Below, piece by piece: positions 7,761 through 16,296 of a DNA stretch of 64,000 nt. The notes below the pieces were generated by a model. That model had not been told where the DNA came from and did no database searches. It worked only from the letters and a program-made list of their open reading frames with translations. This stretch comes from Streptomyces genisteinicus (GTDB lineage: Bacteria; Actinomycetota; Actinomycetes; Streptomycetales; Streptomycetaceae), in NCBI RefSeq assembly GCF_014489615.1, contig NZ_CP060825.1, positions 1,467,501 to 1,531,500 of the forward strand, written 5' to 3'. Both the position numbers and the translations under genes were made by a program. Within the stretch, counting starts at the first letter, position 1. Each line of letters opens with the position of its first letter.

Positions 7761-8898
7761 CGGGAACCTCCATCTCGATCGTGGTGCCCCTGCCGGGCGC
7801 CGATTCCACGCTGAGCCGGCCGCCCACGCCGCCGGCCCGGTCCCGCATCGACACCAGTCCCAGGTGCCGCCCGGCCCGGCGCACGGCCAGGGGTTCGAAA
7901 CCCTTCCCGTCGTCCGTGACGGTGAGGACCGCGCCCTGGCCGCGGCGGACCAGTGCCACGTTTACCGCACGCGCCCCGGAGTGCCGCAGCGCGTTGTGGA
8001 GGGCCTCCTGCGCGACGCGCAGCAGCGCCTCCTCCTGTGCGGCGGGGAGGGCCCTGACGCCGCTGGTGCCGAACGCGACCTTCGCGGTGTGCGCCCGGTC
8101 GAGGACCTGGACGTGGGTGCGCAGGGTGTTCACCAGGCCGTCCTCGTCGAGCGCGGCGGGCCGCAGTTCGACGACGGCGGCGCGCAGCTCGTCGGCGGCC
8201 TCGGCGGCGAGCGCGGCGACCTGCTGGAGCTCGCCCTTGGCCCGGACCGGGTCGCGGTCCACCAGGGCTGCGGCCGCCTGTGCGGTCAGCCGCAGCGAGA
8301 ACAGCTTCTGGCTCACGGCGTCGTGCAGCTCGTGGGCGAGCCGGGAGCGCTCCTCGGCGATGGTGAGCTCGCGGCTGCGTTCGTAGAGCCGGGCGTTGGT
8401 GAGGGCGATGGCGGCGTGCTGCGCGAGGATCCGCAGCAGGTCCTCGTCCTCCTCGGTGAACCCGCAGCCGCCGGCCGGCTTGGGGCAGCGCTTGTTGGCG
8501 AGGAAGAGGGCGCCGATGACGTCGTCCCCGTCCTTGACCGGCATTCCCAGGAAGTCGGACATGTCCGGGTGGGTGGAGGGCCAGCCCTCGAAGCGGGGGT
8601 CCTCCCGGACGTCGGCGAGCCGCTCGGTCCGGGCGTCCTGGAGCATCGCCGCGAGGATGCCGTGCTGGCGCGGCAGGGGTCCGATGGCCTTCCACTGGGC
8701 GTCGCTGACCCCGTCGACGACGAACTGCGCGAAGCCCCCGTGGTCGTCGGGCACGCCGAGCGCGGCGTACTCGGCGTCGAGCAGGCGGCGGGCCGAGGAC
8801 ACGATCGTCTTGAGGACGTCACGCACCTCGAGATGCCTGCTCATCGCCAGGATGGCGGTGCTCACGTCGGCGAGGCCGGAGCTCGGTCGGTGGCTCAT
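7753..8898 (-). CDS. GAF-domain sensor histidine kinase (NarL-partner type)
   Basis: This is a 381-residue cytoplasmic kinase with no membrane helix. A GAF domain spans about 15-170 (LDAEYAALGVPDDHG, PVKDGDDVIGALFLAN) and contains a Cys pair (RCPKPAGGCG, about 138-145). The HisKA_3 dimerisation motif ERSRLAHELHDAVSQ follows, with phospho-acceptor H192, then HATPase_c with an N-box (ALHNALRHSGA) and G-boxes (DDGKGF, GLVSMRDRA). This DevS/NreB-like architecture senses soluble ligands or redox state. ATG 8898 has TACGGT 6 nt upstream (minus strand 8905-8910) and no ribosome site, so the operon is probably leaderless. It overlaps the regulator gene by 8 nt. Confidence 0.93.
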   Translation of the reverse strand: MSHRPSSGLADVSTAILAMSRHLEVRDVLKTIVSSARRLLDAEYAALGVPDDHGGFAQFVVDGVSDAQWKAIGPLPRQHGILAAMLQDARTERLADVREDPRFEGWPSTHPDMSDFLGMPVKDGDDVIGALFLANKRCPKPAGGCGFTEEDEDLLRILAQHAAIALTNARLYERSRELTIAEERSRLAHELHDAVSQKLFSLRLTAQAAAALVDRDPVRAKGELQQVAALAAEAADELRAAVVELRPAALDEDGLVNTLRTHVQVLDRAHTAKVAFGTSGVRALPAAQEEALLRVAQEALHNALRHSGARAVNVALVRRGQGAVLTVTDDGKGFEPLAVRRAGRHLGLVSMRDRAGGVGGRLSVESAPGRGTTIEMEVPGG

Positions 8899-8904
8899 GG
8901 GCTC

Positions 8905-8910
8905 ACCGTA
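8905..8910 (-). promoter_or_regulatory. Probable -10 of the two-component operon, leaderless
   Basis: TACGGT on the minus strand, 6 nt before ATG 8898, matches TANNNT and places the transcript start on the start codon. Confidence 0.5.
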
Positions 8911-9082
8911 CCGGCGGGTCACGGGCCGTCGTATCGGGCCGCGGACCGCCCCGGGCCTCGGCCCGTCGGCGTAGGTCGAAGTGCCCTCGCCCATGGGGCC
9001 CGGCGCACGAGGCGGTGGGCCGGGCCGCGTTCCTACGGTGGCGGCGTCAGGACGGCGCAGGACGACGGAAGGGGCGGACATC

Positions 9083-9778
9083 ATGGCCACAGCGGTGATC
9101 ACGGGGGCGTCGAAGGGACTGGGCCGCGCGCTCGCGGACGGTCTGGCACGGCAGGGCTGGGACCTGGTGCTCGGCGCACGGACCGAGGACGTGCTCCAGG
9201 AGACCGCGGGCCGCGTCCGCGCGCACGGCACGCGGGTGGTGACGGTGTCCGGCGACGTCACCGATCCCGCCCATCGGGCGGCCCTGGTGGCGGCGGCGGC
9301 CGGGCTGGGCGGCCTGGACCTGCTGGTGAGCAACGCGAGCGCGCTGGGCGCCGAGCCGCTGGTGCGGCTGGAGTCGCTGCCGGTGGCGGGACTGCGCGCG
9401 GCGCTGGAGACCAACGCGGTGGCGGCGCTCGGCCTGGTCCAGGAGGCGCTGGTGCTGCTGCGGCGCTCCGCGGCGGCGGCGGTCGTGGTGGTGAGCTCGG
9501 ACGCGGCGGCGGAGGCGTATCCGCGGTGGGGCGGCTACGGGGCGTCGAAGGCGGCGCTCGACCAGCTGGCCGCGGTGCTGGCGGTGGAGGAGCCGTGGCT
9601 GCGGGTGTGGAGCGTGGACCCGGGCGACATGCGGACGGACCTGTACGCGGCGGCGGTCCCGGACGACGCCGATCCGCGGCCGGAGCCGGAGTCCGTGGTG
9701 CCGGGCTTCCTGGCCCTGGTCGGCCGGCGGCCGGTCAGCGGCCGGTACTCGGCCCCGGCGCTGCTGGAGAGCCGGTGA
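9083..9778 (+). CDS. SDR family oxidoreductase
   Basis: This 231-residue classical short-chain dehydrogenase has the cofactor motif TGASKGLG (7-14), NAS (94-96), catalytic Ser at 138/139, and Y152-x3-K156 (YGASK). All catalytic residues are present. The lack of an acidic residue at the end of strand 2 (GARTED) slightly favours NADPH. ATG 9083 follows a weak GGGGCGG; the upstream extension is low complexity. Its last codons overlap the GTG start of queA by 4 nt (GTGA), so the two are co-translated. The substrate is unknown. Confidence 0.9.
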   Translation: MATAVITGASKGLGRALADGLARQGWDLVLGARTEDVLQETAGRVRAHGTRVVTVSGDVTDPAHRAALVAAAAGLGGLDLLVSNASALGAEPLVRLESLPVAGLRAALETNAVAALGLVQEALVLLRRSAAAAVVVVSSDAAAEAYPRWGGYGASKAALDQLAAVLAVEEPWLRVWSVDPGDMRTDLYAAAVPDDADPRPEPESVVPGFLALVGRRPVSGRYSAPALLESR

Positions 9779-10905
9779 CGGCCGCGCGGGCCCTCGAGCG
9801 GCTGCGCGTGCCGCAGGAGCTGTCGGCGCGGGAGCCGGCAGAGGCGCGGGGCGCGGGGCGGGACGACGTGCGGCTGATGGTGTCGCGCGGTCCGCGGGTG
9901 TCGCACCACGCGTTCCGGGACCTGCCGGGGCAGCTGCGGGCCGGGGACGTGCTGGTCGTCAACACCTCGTCGACGCTGGCGGCGGCGGTGGACGGGCGGA
10001 TCGGGGCCGAGCCGGTGGTGGTGCACTTCTCGACGCGCGGCGACGGGGGCCGGTGGTCCGTGGAGCTGCGGCGGCCGGACGGCTCCGGGAGCACGCTCCC
10101 CCGGCCCGGGGGACCGCGCGGGACGGCGGTGCGGCTGCCGGGCGGCGGGGTGCTGGAGCTGGAGGAGCCGGTCACCGCGGGCGCGGACCGCCTGTGGTGG
10201 GCTGCGGCGACGGTGGACGTGCCGGGACTGATGGCGCGGTACGGGCGCCCGATCCGGTACGGCTACACCCGCCGGGACCAGCCGCTGAGCGCCTACCAGA
10301 CGGTCTTCGCACAGCCCTCCCCCGACGGCTCCGGCTCGGCGGAGATGCCGAGCGCCGGCCGCCCCTTCACCGGGGACCTGGTGAAGCTCCTGATGAGCCG
10401 GGGCATCCGGTTCGCGCCCGTCACGCTGCACACGGGGGTGTCGTCGGCGGAGGCGCACGAGCCGCCGTACCCGGAGTTCTTCGAGGTGCCGGCGTCGACG
10501 GCGCGGCTGGTGAACGCGGCGAGGGCCGCCCGTGCGGGTGGTGGCGGGCCCGCGGCGGCCCGGACGGCGGGCCCTGCCGCGGCCGGGGGCCGGGTGGTGG
10601 CCGTCGGGACGACGGCGGTGCGGGCGCTGGAGTCGGCGGCGGGGCCGTCGGGGGCGGTGGCGCCCGCGCGGGGCCGGACCGGCCTGGTGGTGACGCCCCG
10701 CAGGGGGGTGCGGGTGGTCGACGGCCTGCTGACCGGGCTGCACGAGCCGGCGGCGTCCCATCTGCTGATGCTGGCGGCGGTGGCCGGGGAGGAGGCGCTG
10801 GCCCGCGCGTACGCCGAAGCGCTCGACCACCGCTACCTCTGGCACGAGTTCGGCGACGTCCACCTCCTCCTTCCGGAGGAGACTGCTCACCCAGTGGATT
10901 GCTGA
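9775..10905 (+). CDS. queA: QueA-like S-adenosylmethionine:tRNA ribosyltransferase-isomerase
   Basis: This 376-residue protein is homologous to QueA, which transfers and isomerises the ribosyl group of SAM onto preQ1-modified tRNA to make epoxyqueuosine. Visible family motifs are DVLVVNTSSTL, IRYGYTRRDQPLSAYQTVFA, EMPSAGRPFT, VTLHTGVSS, VVAVGTTAVRALES and HLLMLAAVAG. Compared with typical proteins (about 340-356) it carries an Ala/Gly insertion around residues 245-275, just before VVAVGTT. It starts with GTG inside the stop of the SDR gene. No other queuosine gene is in the window. Because Streptomyces are not well known for queuosine, a variant role is possible. Confidence 0.88.
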   Translation: MTAARALERLRVPQELSAREPAEARGAGRDDVRLMVSRGPRVSHHAFRDLPGQLRAGDVLVVNTSSTLAAAVDGRIGAEPVVVHFSTRGDGGRWSVELRRPDGSGSTLPRPGGPRGTAVRLPGGGVLELEEPVTAGADRLWWAAATVDVPGLMARYGRPIRYGYTRRDQPLSAYQTVFAQPSPDGSGSAEMPSAGRPFTGDLVKLLMSRGIRFAPVTLHTGVSSAEAHEPPYPEFFEVPASTARLVNAARAARAGGGGPAAARTAGPAAAGGRVVAVGTTAVRALESAAGPSGAVAPARGRTGLVVTPRRGVRVVDGLLTGLHEPAASHLLMLAAVAGEEALARAYAEALDHRYLWHEFGDVHLLLPEETAHPVDC

Positions 10906-10913
10906 TGCAACAG

Positions 10914-11034
10914 GGGGTGAGTCGGGCGTGTCCCCCGTGTGAGGCCGGGCATAGGACGCAGGTCACTTACGAATCAGGCTAGTACGTACATAAAGGGCGC
11001 GTGAGCTGGTACTTGAGGGGTGAATCGGGCGTAT
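10914..11034 (+). repeat. 18-bp imperfect direct repeat upstream of the transglycosylase gene
   Basis: GGGGTGAGTCGGGCGTGT (10914-10931) recurs with two mismatches as GGGGTGAATCGGGCGTAT (11017-11034), 103 bp apart. Both copies lie in the 278-bp region upstream of the SLT-domain gene. They could be sites for an activator or repressor. Confidence 0.5.
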
Positions 11035-11183
11035 GGGGCAACCGTGACCCACTATGACGGATCGTACGTCACACCTTTGCCACAGCATTTTGCCGCCGCT
11101 AAGAATTGCCGACGTCGCTTCCGAACAGCGCAGAGCCGATCCGGCCTGAGGCGACTTTCCGCTATTCGAAGAGGTACGTCTGT

Positions 11184-11906
11184 ATGTCCGCGTTCAACAC
11201 CGCCGCCCTCCGTCGTCTCCGATCGCGCAAGGCCGCGGTCACCGGCGTCGCCGTTGCCGCCTCCGCCGCTGTGGCGCTCACGCTCGCGCCCGGCGACGCC
11301 GAGGCGGAGACGACCACCGAGGTCGCCGCGGCCGCCCCGGTCGCGTGGAAGGTCAACCCCGAGCAGGCCGCGCAGGTCCGCGAGAGCATCTCCACGCAGC
11401 AGACCGCCTTCGAGGCCCAGTTCAAGGCCGCGCAGGCGAAGAAGAAGGCAGAGGCCGCGGCCGCGAAGAAGGCCGAGGCGGCGAAGAAGGCAGCCGCCGC
11501 CAAGAAGGCCGCGGAGAAGCGCGCCGCCGAGAAGGCCGCCGCCGACCGGTCCGCCCGCGCCGCCAAGCCGGCGAAGGTGACCTACCCGAACAACCTCGAC
11601 GGCTGGATCCGCGAGGCCATGTCCATCATGAAGAAGCACGACATCCCCGGCTCCTACGAGGGCATCCACCGCAACATCATGCGGGAGTCCTCCGGCGACC
11701 CGCGGGCCATCAACAACTGGGACATCAACGCCATCAACGGCGTGCCGTCGAAGGGCCTGCTGCAGGTCATCAAGCCGACCTTCGACTTCTACCACGTCCC
11801 GGGCACCAAGAAGGACCAGTACGACCCGGTCGCCAACATCGTCGCCGCCTGCAACTACGCGGCCGACAAGTACGGCTCCATGGACAACGTGAACAGCGCC
11901 TACTGA
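11184..11906 (+). CDS. Secreted transglycosylase (SLT-like) domain protein
   Basis: This 240-residue exported protein has a basic N-terminus, a long hydrophobic signal (VTGVAVAASAAVALTLAPG) and probable cleavage after about residue 41. A Lys/Ala-rich helical or coiled-coil linker spans about 80-130, followed by a C-terminal SLT-like domain (about 132-240) with the probable catalytic Glu168 in IMRESSGDP and the GLLQVI motif. Such enzymes cleave the glycan strands of peptidoglycan and contribute to growth, germination or morphology. ATG 11184 follows AAGAGG; the longer open frame is not signal-peptide-like. A strong hairpin follows the gene. Confidence 0.9.
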   Translation: MSAFNTAALRRLRSRKAAVTGVAVAASAAVALTLAPGDAEAETTTEVAAAAPVAWKVNPEQAAQVRESISTQQTAFEAQFKAAQAKKKAEAAAAKKAEAAKKAAAAKKAAEKRAAEKAAADRSARAAKPAKVTYPNNLDGWIREAMSIMKKHDIPGSYEGIHRNIMRESSGDPRAINNWDINAINGVPSKGLLQVIKPTFDFYHVPGTKKDQYDPVANIVAACNYAADKYGSMDNVNSAY

Positions 11907-11953
11907 GGCACGGCACGGACTGCCCCGCGACGAGGCGGAGAGCACGCGCATAC

Positions 11954-11994
11954 GCCGCAGGGCGCACCCCTCACACCGGGGTGCGCCCTGTGGC
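11954..11994. terminator. Bidirectional terminator between SLT and FHA-ABC genes
   Basis: A 17-bp stem (11954-11970 with 11978-11994, one G.U) with a 7-nt loop TCACACC lies between convergent genes ending at 11906 and 12012. Confidence 0.85.
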
Positions 11995-12011
11995 GTTCGC
12001 CGTACGGCCGG

Positions 12012-14537
12012 CTACTTCCGCATGACCTCGGGCTCGTGGCGGCGCAGGAACCGCGCCACCAGCACACCGCAGAGCGCGCCGAGCGCGAGCAGGGCGGTCA
12101 TGTCGATGCCCCAGGCGGCCGCGTCGTGGTCCCAGAGCGGGTCCGTGCTGCCCGGATCGTCCGTGTTGGGGTTGATCCGGTTGAAGTCCAGCGTCGTGCC
12201 GGCGGCGGCGACCGCCCAGCGGGACGGCATCAGGTACGAGAACTCGTTCACGCCGACCGTGCCGTGCAGGATGAACAGGCAGCCCGTGAACACGACCTGG
12301 ATGATCGCGAACATCACCAGCAGCGGCATCGTCTTCTCGGCCGTCTTGACCAGGGCCGAGATGATCAGTCCGAACATCATGGACGTGAAACCGAGCGCCA
12401 TGATCGGCAGCGACAGCTCCAGCATGACCATGCTGCCGAGGACCAGCCCCTCCGAGGGGAGCTCACGGGTGGCGAAGCCGATCGCGCCGACCAGACCGCC
12501 CTGGATGACCGTGATCAGCCCGAGGACGATCACCTTGGACATCAGGTACGCGGACCGGGACAGACCCGTGGCGCGCTCGCGCTCGTAGATCACCCGTTCC
12601 TTGATCAGCTCACGCACCGAGTTGGCGGCGCCGGCGAAACAGGCGCCCACCACCAGGATGAGGAGCACGGTCGTCGCCGTGCCGTTCGGGATGATCCTGC
12701 CGGTCTGCTCGTTGACGTTGACCAGCAGGCCCTTGTCCGGGTCGATGACCAGGCTGACCGCGCCGAGCACCGCCGGCAGGACCAGCATCAGCGCCATGAA
12801 GCCCTTGTCGGACGCGATCACCGAGACGTAGCGCCGGATGAGCGTGAACAGCTGGGAGCCCCAGCTCTGCGGCTTCGGCGGCCGGATCTGCTGCGGCGGC
12901 GGCATGTTGACCGCCTGCGGGGCGACGGCGTCGAGGTCGGCCGCGTACATCTGGTAGTGCTGCGAGCCCTTCCAGCGGCCCGCCCAGTCGTAGTCGCGGT
13001 AGTTCTCGAACGCCGAGAACACGTCCGCCCACGTGGTGTAGCCGAAGAAGTTCAGCGCCTCCTCCGGCGGACCGAAGTACGCCACCGAGCCGCCCGGCGC
13101 CATGACCAGGAGCTTGTCGCAGAGCCCGAGCTCGGCCACGGAGTGGGTGACCACGAGGACCGTGCGGCCGTCGTCGGCGAGGCCGCGCAGCAGCTGCATC
13201 ACATCGCGGTCCATGCCCGGGTCGAGACCGGAGGTCGGCTCGTCCAGGAAGATCAGCGAGGGCTTGGTCAGCAGCTCCAGCGCGACGGAGACGCGCTTGC
13301 GCTGGCCGCCGGAGAGGGCGGTGACCTTCTTGTCCTTGTGGATGTCCAGCTTCAGCTCGCGCAGCACCTCGCCGATGCGCGCCTCGCGCTCGGCCTCGGT
13401 GGTGTCCGCGGGGAAGCGCAGCTTCGCCGCGTACTTCAGCGCCTTACGGACGGTGAGCTCCTTGTGCAGGATGTCGTCCTGCGGGACCAGTCCGATGCGC
13501 TGGCGCAGCTCGGCGAACTGCTTGTAGAGGCTGCGGTTGTCGTAGAGGACGTCGCCCTGGTTGGCGGGCCGGTAGCCGGTGAGCGCCTTGAGCAGGGTGG
13601 ACTTTCCGGAACCGGAGGGACCGATGACGCCGATCAGCGACTTCTCGGGCACGCCGAAGGACACGTCGCGCAGGATCTGCTTCCCGCCGTCGACGGTCAC
13701 CGTCAGGTGCCGCGCGGAGAAGGAGACCTCACCGGTGTCGACGAACTCCTCGAGCCGGTCGCCGACGAGCCGGAAGGTCGAGTGGCCGACGCCGACGATG
13801 TCACCGGCTCCGATGAGGACCGTGGACGACTTGGCGATCGGCTGACCGTTGACGTACGTGCCGTTGTGCGAGCCGAGGTCGCGGATCTCGAACCGGCCGT
13901 CGGGCGTCGCGGTGAACTCCGCGTGCAGCCGGGAGACCTGGAGGTCGGAGACGACGAGCTCGTTCTCCAGCGCACGGCCGATCCGCATCACACGGCCCAG
14001 CGAGAACTGGTGGAACGTAGTCGGGCTGCGGTCGCCGTGGACCGGGGACGCCCCCTGCGGCCTCGGTCCCCCCTGCTGGGCGGGGACCTGCGCCGGAGGC
14101 TGCTGCCAGCCCTGCTGGGGCGCCTGCTGCGGCGCGTGCGGCTGCTGCACCGGGGCCTGCGGCTGCTGCTGCCAGCCCTGCTGCGCCGCGGCCGCCTGCT
14201 GGGGCGCGGCGGCGGGCGCGCTGTAGGCGCCGGCGGCGGCGCTGAGGCTCAGCCGCGGGCCGTCGGTCGCGTTGCCCAGGTGCACGGCCGACCCGGCGCC
14301 CAGCTCCGTCTGCTGGACCCGCTGCCCCTGCACATACGTGCCGTTGGTGCTGCCGTGGTCCTCGATGGCCCAGCCGCGGCCGTTCCAGCTGATCGTGGCG
14401 TGACGCCACGAGACCCTTGCGTCGTCGATCACCAGATCACCCTGCGGGTCACGGCCGAGGGTGTACGACCTGGACGGATCGAGAGTCCAGGTCCTTCCGT
14501 TCAATTCCAGTACGAGTTCCGGCACTCCATGCCCCAC
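12012..14537 (-). CDS. Double-FHA-domain ABC transporter (ABCG-like ATPase-permease)
   Basis: This 841-residue fused transporter carries, in order, FHA domain 1 (about 8-100; SYTLGRDPQGDLVI, RVSWRHATI, STNGTYV) and a Gln/Ala/Pro-rich linker (about 105-170). FHA domain 2 follows (about 180-265; MRIGRALENELVV, VSRLHAEF, SHNGTYV), then an ABC ATPase with Walker A GPSGSGKST, signature LSGGQRKRVS and Walker B LIFLDEP. The protein ends in about six C-terminal membrane helices (570-840). FHA domains bind phosphothreonine, so transport is likely controlled by a Ser/Thr kinase such as a Pkn protein, as for mycobacterial Rv1747. The substrate is unknown. It starts with GTG at 14537; a TAGACT-type -10 lies about 30 bp upstream. 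Confidence 0.93.
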   Translation of the reverse strand: MGHGVPELVLELNGRTWTLDPSRSYTLGRDPQGDLVIDDARVSWRHATISWNGRGWAIEDHGSTNGTYVQGQRVQQTELGAGSAVHLGNATDGPRLSLSAAAGAYSAPAAAPQQAAAAQQGWQQQPQAPVQQPHAPQQAPQQGWQQPPAQVPAQQGGPRPQGASPVHGDRSPTTFHQFSLGRVMRIGRALENELVVSDLQVSRLHAEFTATPDGRFEIRDLGSHNGTYVNGQPIAKSSTVLIGAGDIVGVGHSTFRLVGDRLEEFVDTGEVSFSARHLTVTVDGGKQILRDVSFGVPEKSLIGVIGPSGSGKSTLLKALTGYRPANQGDVLYDNRSLYKQFAELRQRIGLVPQDDILHKELTVRKALKYAAKLRFPADTTEAEREARIGEVLRELKLDIHKDKKVTALSGGQRKRVSVALELLTKPSLIFLDEPTSGLDPGMDRDVMQLLRGLADDGRTVLVVTHSVAELGLCDKLLVMAPGGSVAYFGPPEEALNFFGYTTWADVFSAFENYRDYDWAGRWKGSQHYQMYAADLDAVAPQAVNMPPPQQIRPPKPQSWGSQLFTLIRRYVSVIASDKGFMALMLVLPAVLGAVSLVIDPDKGLLVNVNEQTGRIIPNGTATTVLLILVVGACFAGAANSVRELIKERVIYERERATGLSRSAYLMSKVIVLGLITVIQGGLVGAIGFATRELPSEGLVLGSMVMLELSLPIMALGFTSMMFGLIISALVKTAEKTMPLLVMFAIIQVVFTGCLFILHGTVGVNEFSYLMPSRWAVAAAGTTLDFNRINPNTDDPGSTDPLWDHDAAAWGIDMTALLALGALCGVLVARFLRRHEPEVMRK

Positions 14538-14877
14538 TAGTTGTCCCCCGAGCTTCCCCCGTTGCCGGGAGTCTAGGGATGGCGAACATCGTGGGGAACT
14601 ATTTCAGGCCCGGTCCGCCATCCGGAAGCCAGGCCTTGTGAAGACCCTGTTCGGTACGGAGTTGGAACCTTCGTCGCCGCTTCGTCGCCGACGCCGCACG
14701 GCCGCCCTCCCCCGGCGGCACCCCATCCCGGCACGAACCGGCACGGCTCACCACCCACACCCCCGAACGGTGCCGACCGGGACGCTCCGGACCAGTCGGC
14801 CGGGCCGGGGGCACGGCTGTCCGGCAGGCGGGACGGAGGCCCTCCCCGGCCCGCCCGCCCGATACGGTGGTAGCACC
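14538..14877. other. Divergent intergenic region between FHA-ABC and serB
   Basis: These 340 bp hold the promoters of both genes. On the minus strand TAGACT (near 14570) is a plausible -10 for the FHA-ABC gene. On the plus strand TACGGT (14863-14868) ends 9 nt before the serB ATG, giving a nearly leaderless transcript. A 9-bp stem (14802-14810 with 14844-14852, arm GGGCCGGGG) with a 33-nt loop lies just upstream of the serB -10. I see no credible gene. Confidence 0.6.
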
Positions 14878-16104
14878 ATGAGCGCTTCGCAGACCTCTCC
14901 CGGCACCGACGTCCCCACCCTTCTCGTCAAGATCTTCGGGAAGGACCGGCCCGGCATCACCGCGGGCCTCTTCGACACCCTCGCGGCCTACGCGGTCGAC
15001 GTCGTCGACATCGAGCAGGTCGTCTCCCGCGGCAGGCTCGTCCTGTGCGCCCTCGTCACGGCCCCGGCCGCCGGCGTGGCCACCGAAGGAGACCTGCGCG
15101 CCACCGTCCACAGCTGGGCGGAGTCGCTGAAGCTCCAGGCCGAGATCATCTCCGGCACCGGCGACAACCGGCCCCGCGGCAGCGGCCGTTCCCACGTGAC
15201 CGTGCTCGGGCACCCGCTGACGGCCGAGTCCACCGCCGCCATAGCGGCCACCATCGCCGGCACCGGCGCCAACATCGACCGCATCTTCCGCCTCGCGAAG
15301 TACCCGGTGACCGCGGTCGAGTTCGCCGTCTCCGGCGTGGAGACCGAGCCGCTGCGCACCGCCCTCGCCACCCGGGCCCACGGCATCGGCGTCGACGTCG
15401 CCGTCGTCTCGGCCGGGCTGCACCGGCGCGCCCAGCGGCTGATCGTGATGGACGTCGACTCCACCCTGATCCAGGACGAGGTCATCGAACTCTTCGCCGC
15501 CCACGCGGGCTGCGAGTCCGAGGTGGCCGAGGTGACGGCCGCCGCCATGCGCGGCGAACTGGACTTCGAGCAGTCGCTGCACGCCCGGGTGGCGCTGCTG
15601 GAGGGCCTCGACGCCTCGGTGGTCGACAAGGTGCGGGCCGAGGTGCGGCTGACCCCCGGCGCACGCACCCTGATCCGCACCCTGAAGCGGCTTGGCTACC
15701 AGGTCGGCGTGGTGTCCGGCGGCTTCACCCAGGTCACCGACGACCTCAAGGAGCGCCTGGGGCTGGACTTCGCCTCGGCGAACACCCTGGAGATCGTGGA
15801 CGGCAGGCTCACCGGCCGGGTCGTCGGCGACATCGTCGACCGGGCGGGCAAGGCGCGGCTGCTGCGCGCCTTCGCGGCCGAGGCCGGCGTCCCGCTGGCC
15901 CAGACCGTGGCGATCGGCGACGGCGCGAACGACCTGGACATGCTCAACGCGGCGGGTCTCGGCGTCGCCTTCAACGCCAAGCCCGTCGTCCGGGAGGCCG
16001 CGCACACCGCCGTCAACGTGCCGTTCCTGGACACCGTGCTGTACCTGCTCGGCATCACCCGCGAAGAGGTGGAGGCCGCGGACGGCGGCCCCGCCGACCA
16101 CTGA
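14878..16104 (+). CDS. serB: Phosphoserine phosphatase SerB with N-terminal ACT domains
   Basis: This 408-residue enzyme performs the last step of serine biosynthesis (phosphoserine to serine). Two tandem ACT-like domains (about 12-90 and 104-180; FGKDRPGITAGLFDTL) precede the HAD phosphatase domain. Catalytic D192 and D194 lie in MDVDSTLI; the Ser/Thr motif in VVSGGFTQ and the DGANDLDM motif are also present. The double-ACT form resembles mycobacterial SerB, where ACT domains bind serine for feedback control. ATG 14878 is preceded by a TACGGT -10 rather than a clear ribosome site. A perfect 15-bp hairpin follows. Confidence 0.95.
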   Translation: MSASQTSPGTDVPTLLVKIFGKDRPGITAGLFDTLAAYAVDVVDIEQVVSRGRLVLCALVTAPAAGVATEGDLRATVHSWAESLKLQAEIISGTGDNRPRGSGRSHVTVLGHPLTAESTAAIAATIAGTGANIDRIFRLAKYPVTAVEFAVSGVETEPLRTALATRAHGIGVDVAVVSAGLHRRAQRLIVMDVDSTLIQDEVIELFAAHAGCESEVAEVTAAAMRGELDFEQSLHARVALLEGLDASVVDKVRAEVRLTPGARTLIRTLKRLGYQVGVVSGGFTQVTDDLKERLGLDFASANTLEIVDGRLTGRVVGDIVDRAGKARLLRAFAAEAGVPLAQTVAIGDGANDLDMLNAAGLGVAFNAKPVVREAAHTAVNVPFLDTVLYLLGITREEVEAADGGPADH

Positions 16105-16120
16105 CCGGCCGGACCGTACG

Positions 16121-16155
16121 CGAGGCCCCCGCGCATCCCGTGCGCGGGGGCCTCG
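16121..16155. terminator. Terminator after serB
   Basis: A perfect 15-bp stem (16121-16135 with 16141-16155, arm CGAGGCCCCCGCGCA) with a 5-nt loop lies 16 bp after the serB stop. The opposing SixA gene ends at 16297. Confidence 0.85.
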
Positions 16156-16183
16156 CGGTGCCGCCGGCCGGACCGGCGGCGGT

Positions 16184-16267
16184 GGTGGTCGTACGGTGGC
16201 GGTGTCGGTGGTCGCACGGTGCGGTGCGGTGACCGTGCGGTGCGGTGCGGTGGCCGTGCGGTGGCGG
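16184..16267 (+). repeat. Short GCGGT/GTGCG-type simple repeat tract
   Basis: Between the serB terminator and the SixA stop lies a degenerate tandem of 5-mers of the GCGGT type (GTGCGGTGCGGTG, CGTGCGGTGCGGTGCGGTGG and variants). It is probably a slippage-prone spacer with no coding content. Confidence 0.6.
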
Positions 16268-16296
16268 GAGAAACGCCCCGGTCGCACGGTCGCCGG

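Noticed and set aside
7483..10905. A 1140-codon plus-strand open frame over the histidine kinase and SDR
   Set aside because: Only its last part (from 9775) is real (QueA). The rest is antisense to the kinase and out of frame with the SDR gene.
10906..11183. c-di-AMP (ydaO) riboswitch upstream of the SLT-domain gene
   Set aside because: Considered because several Streptomyces cell-wall hydrolase genes carry one, but the conserved core motifs are not seen. Only an imperfect direct repeat is present.
12036..14540. An 834-codon plus-strand frame antisense to the FHA-ABC gene
   Set aside because: Low-complexity Arg/Asp-rich translation, opposite to a gene with clear domains.
16184..16267. CRISPR-like array
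   Set aside because: The repeats are 5-mers without spacers and no cas genes are present; it is simple-sequence DNA.
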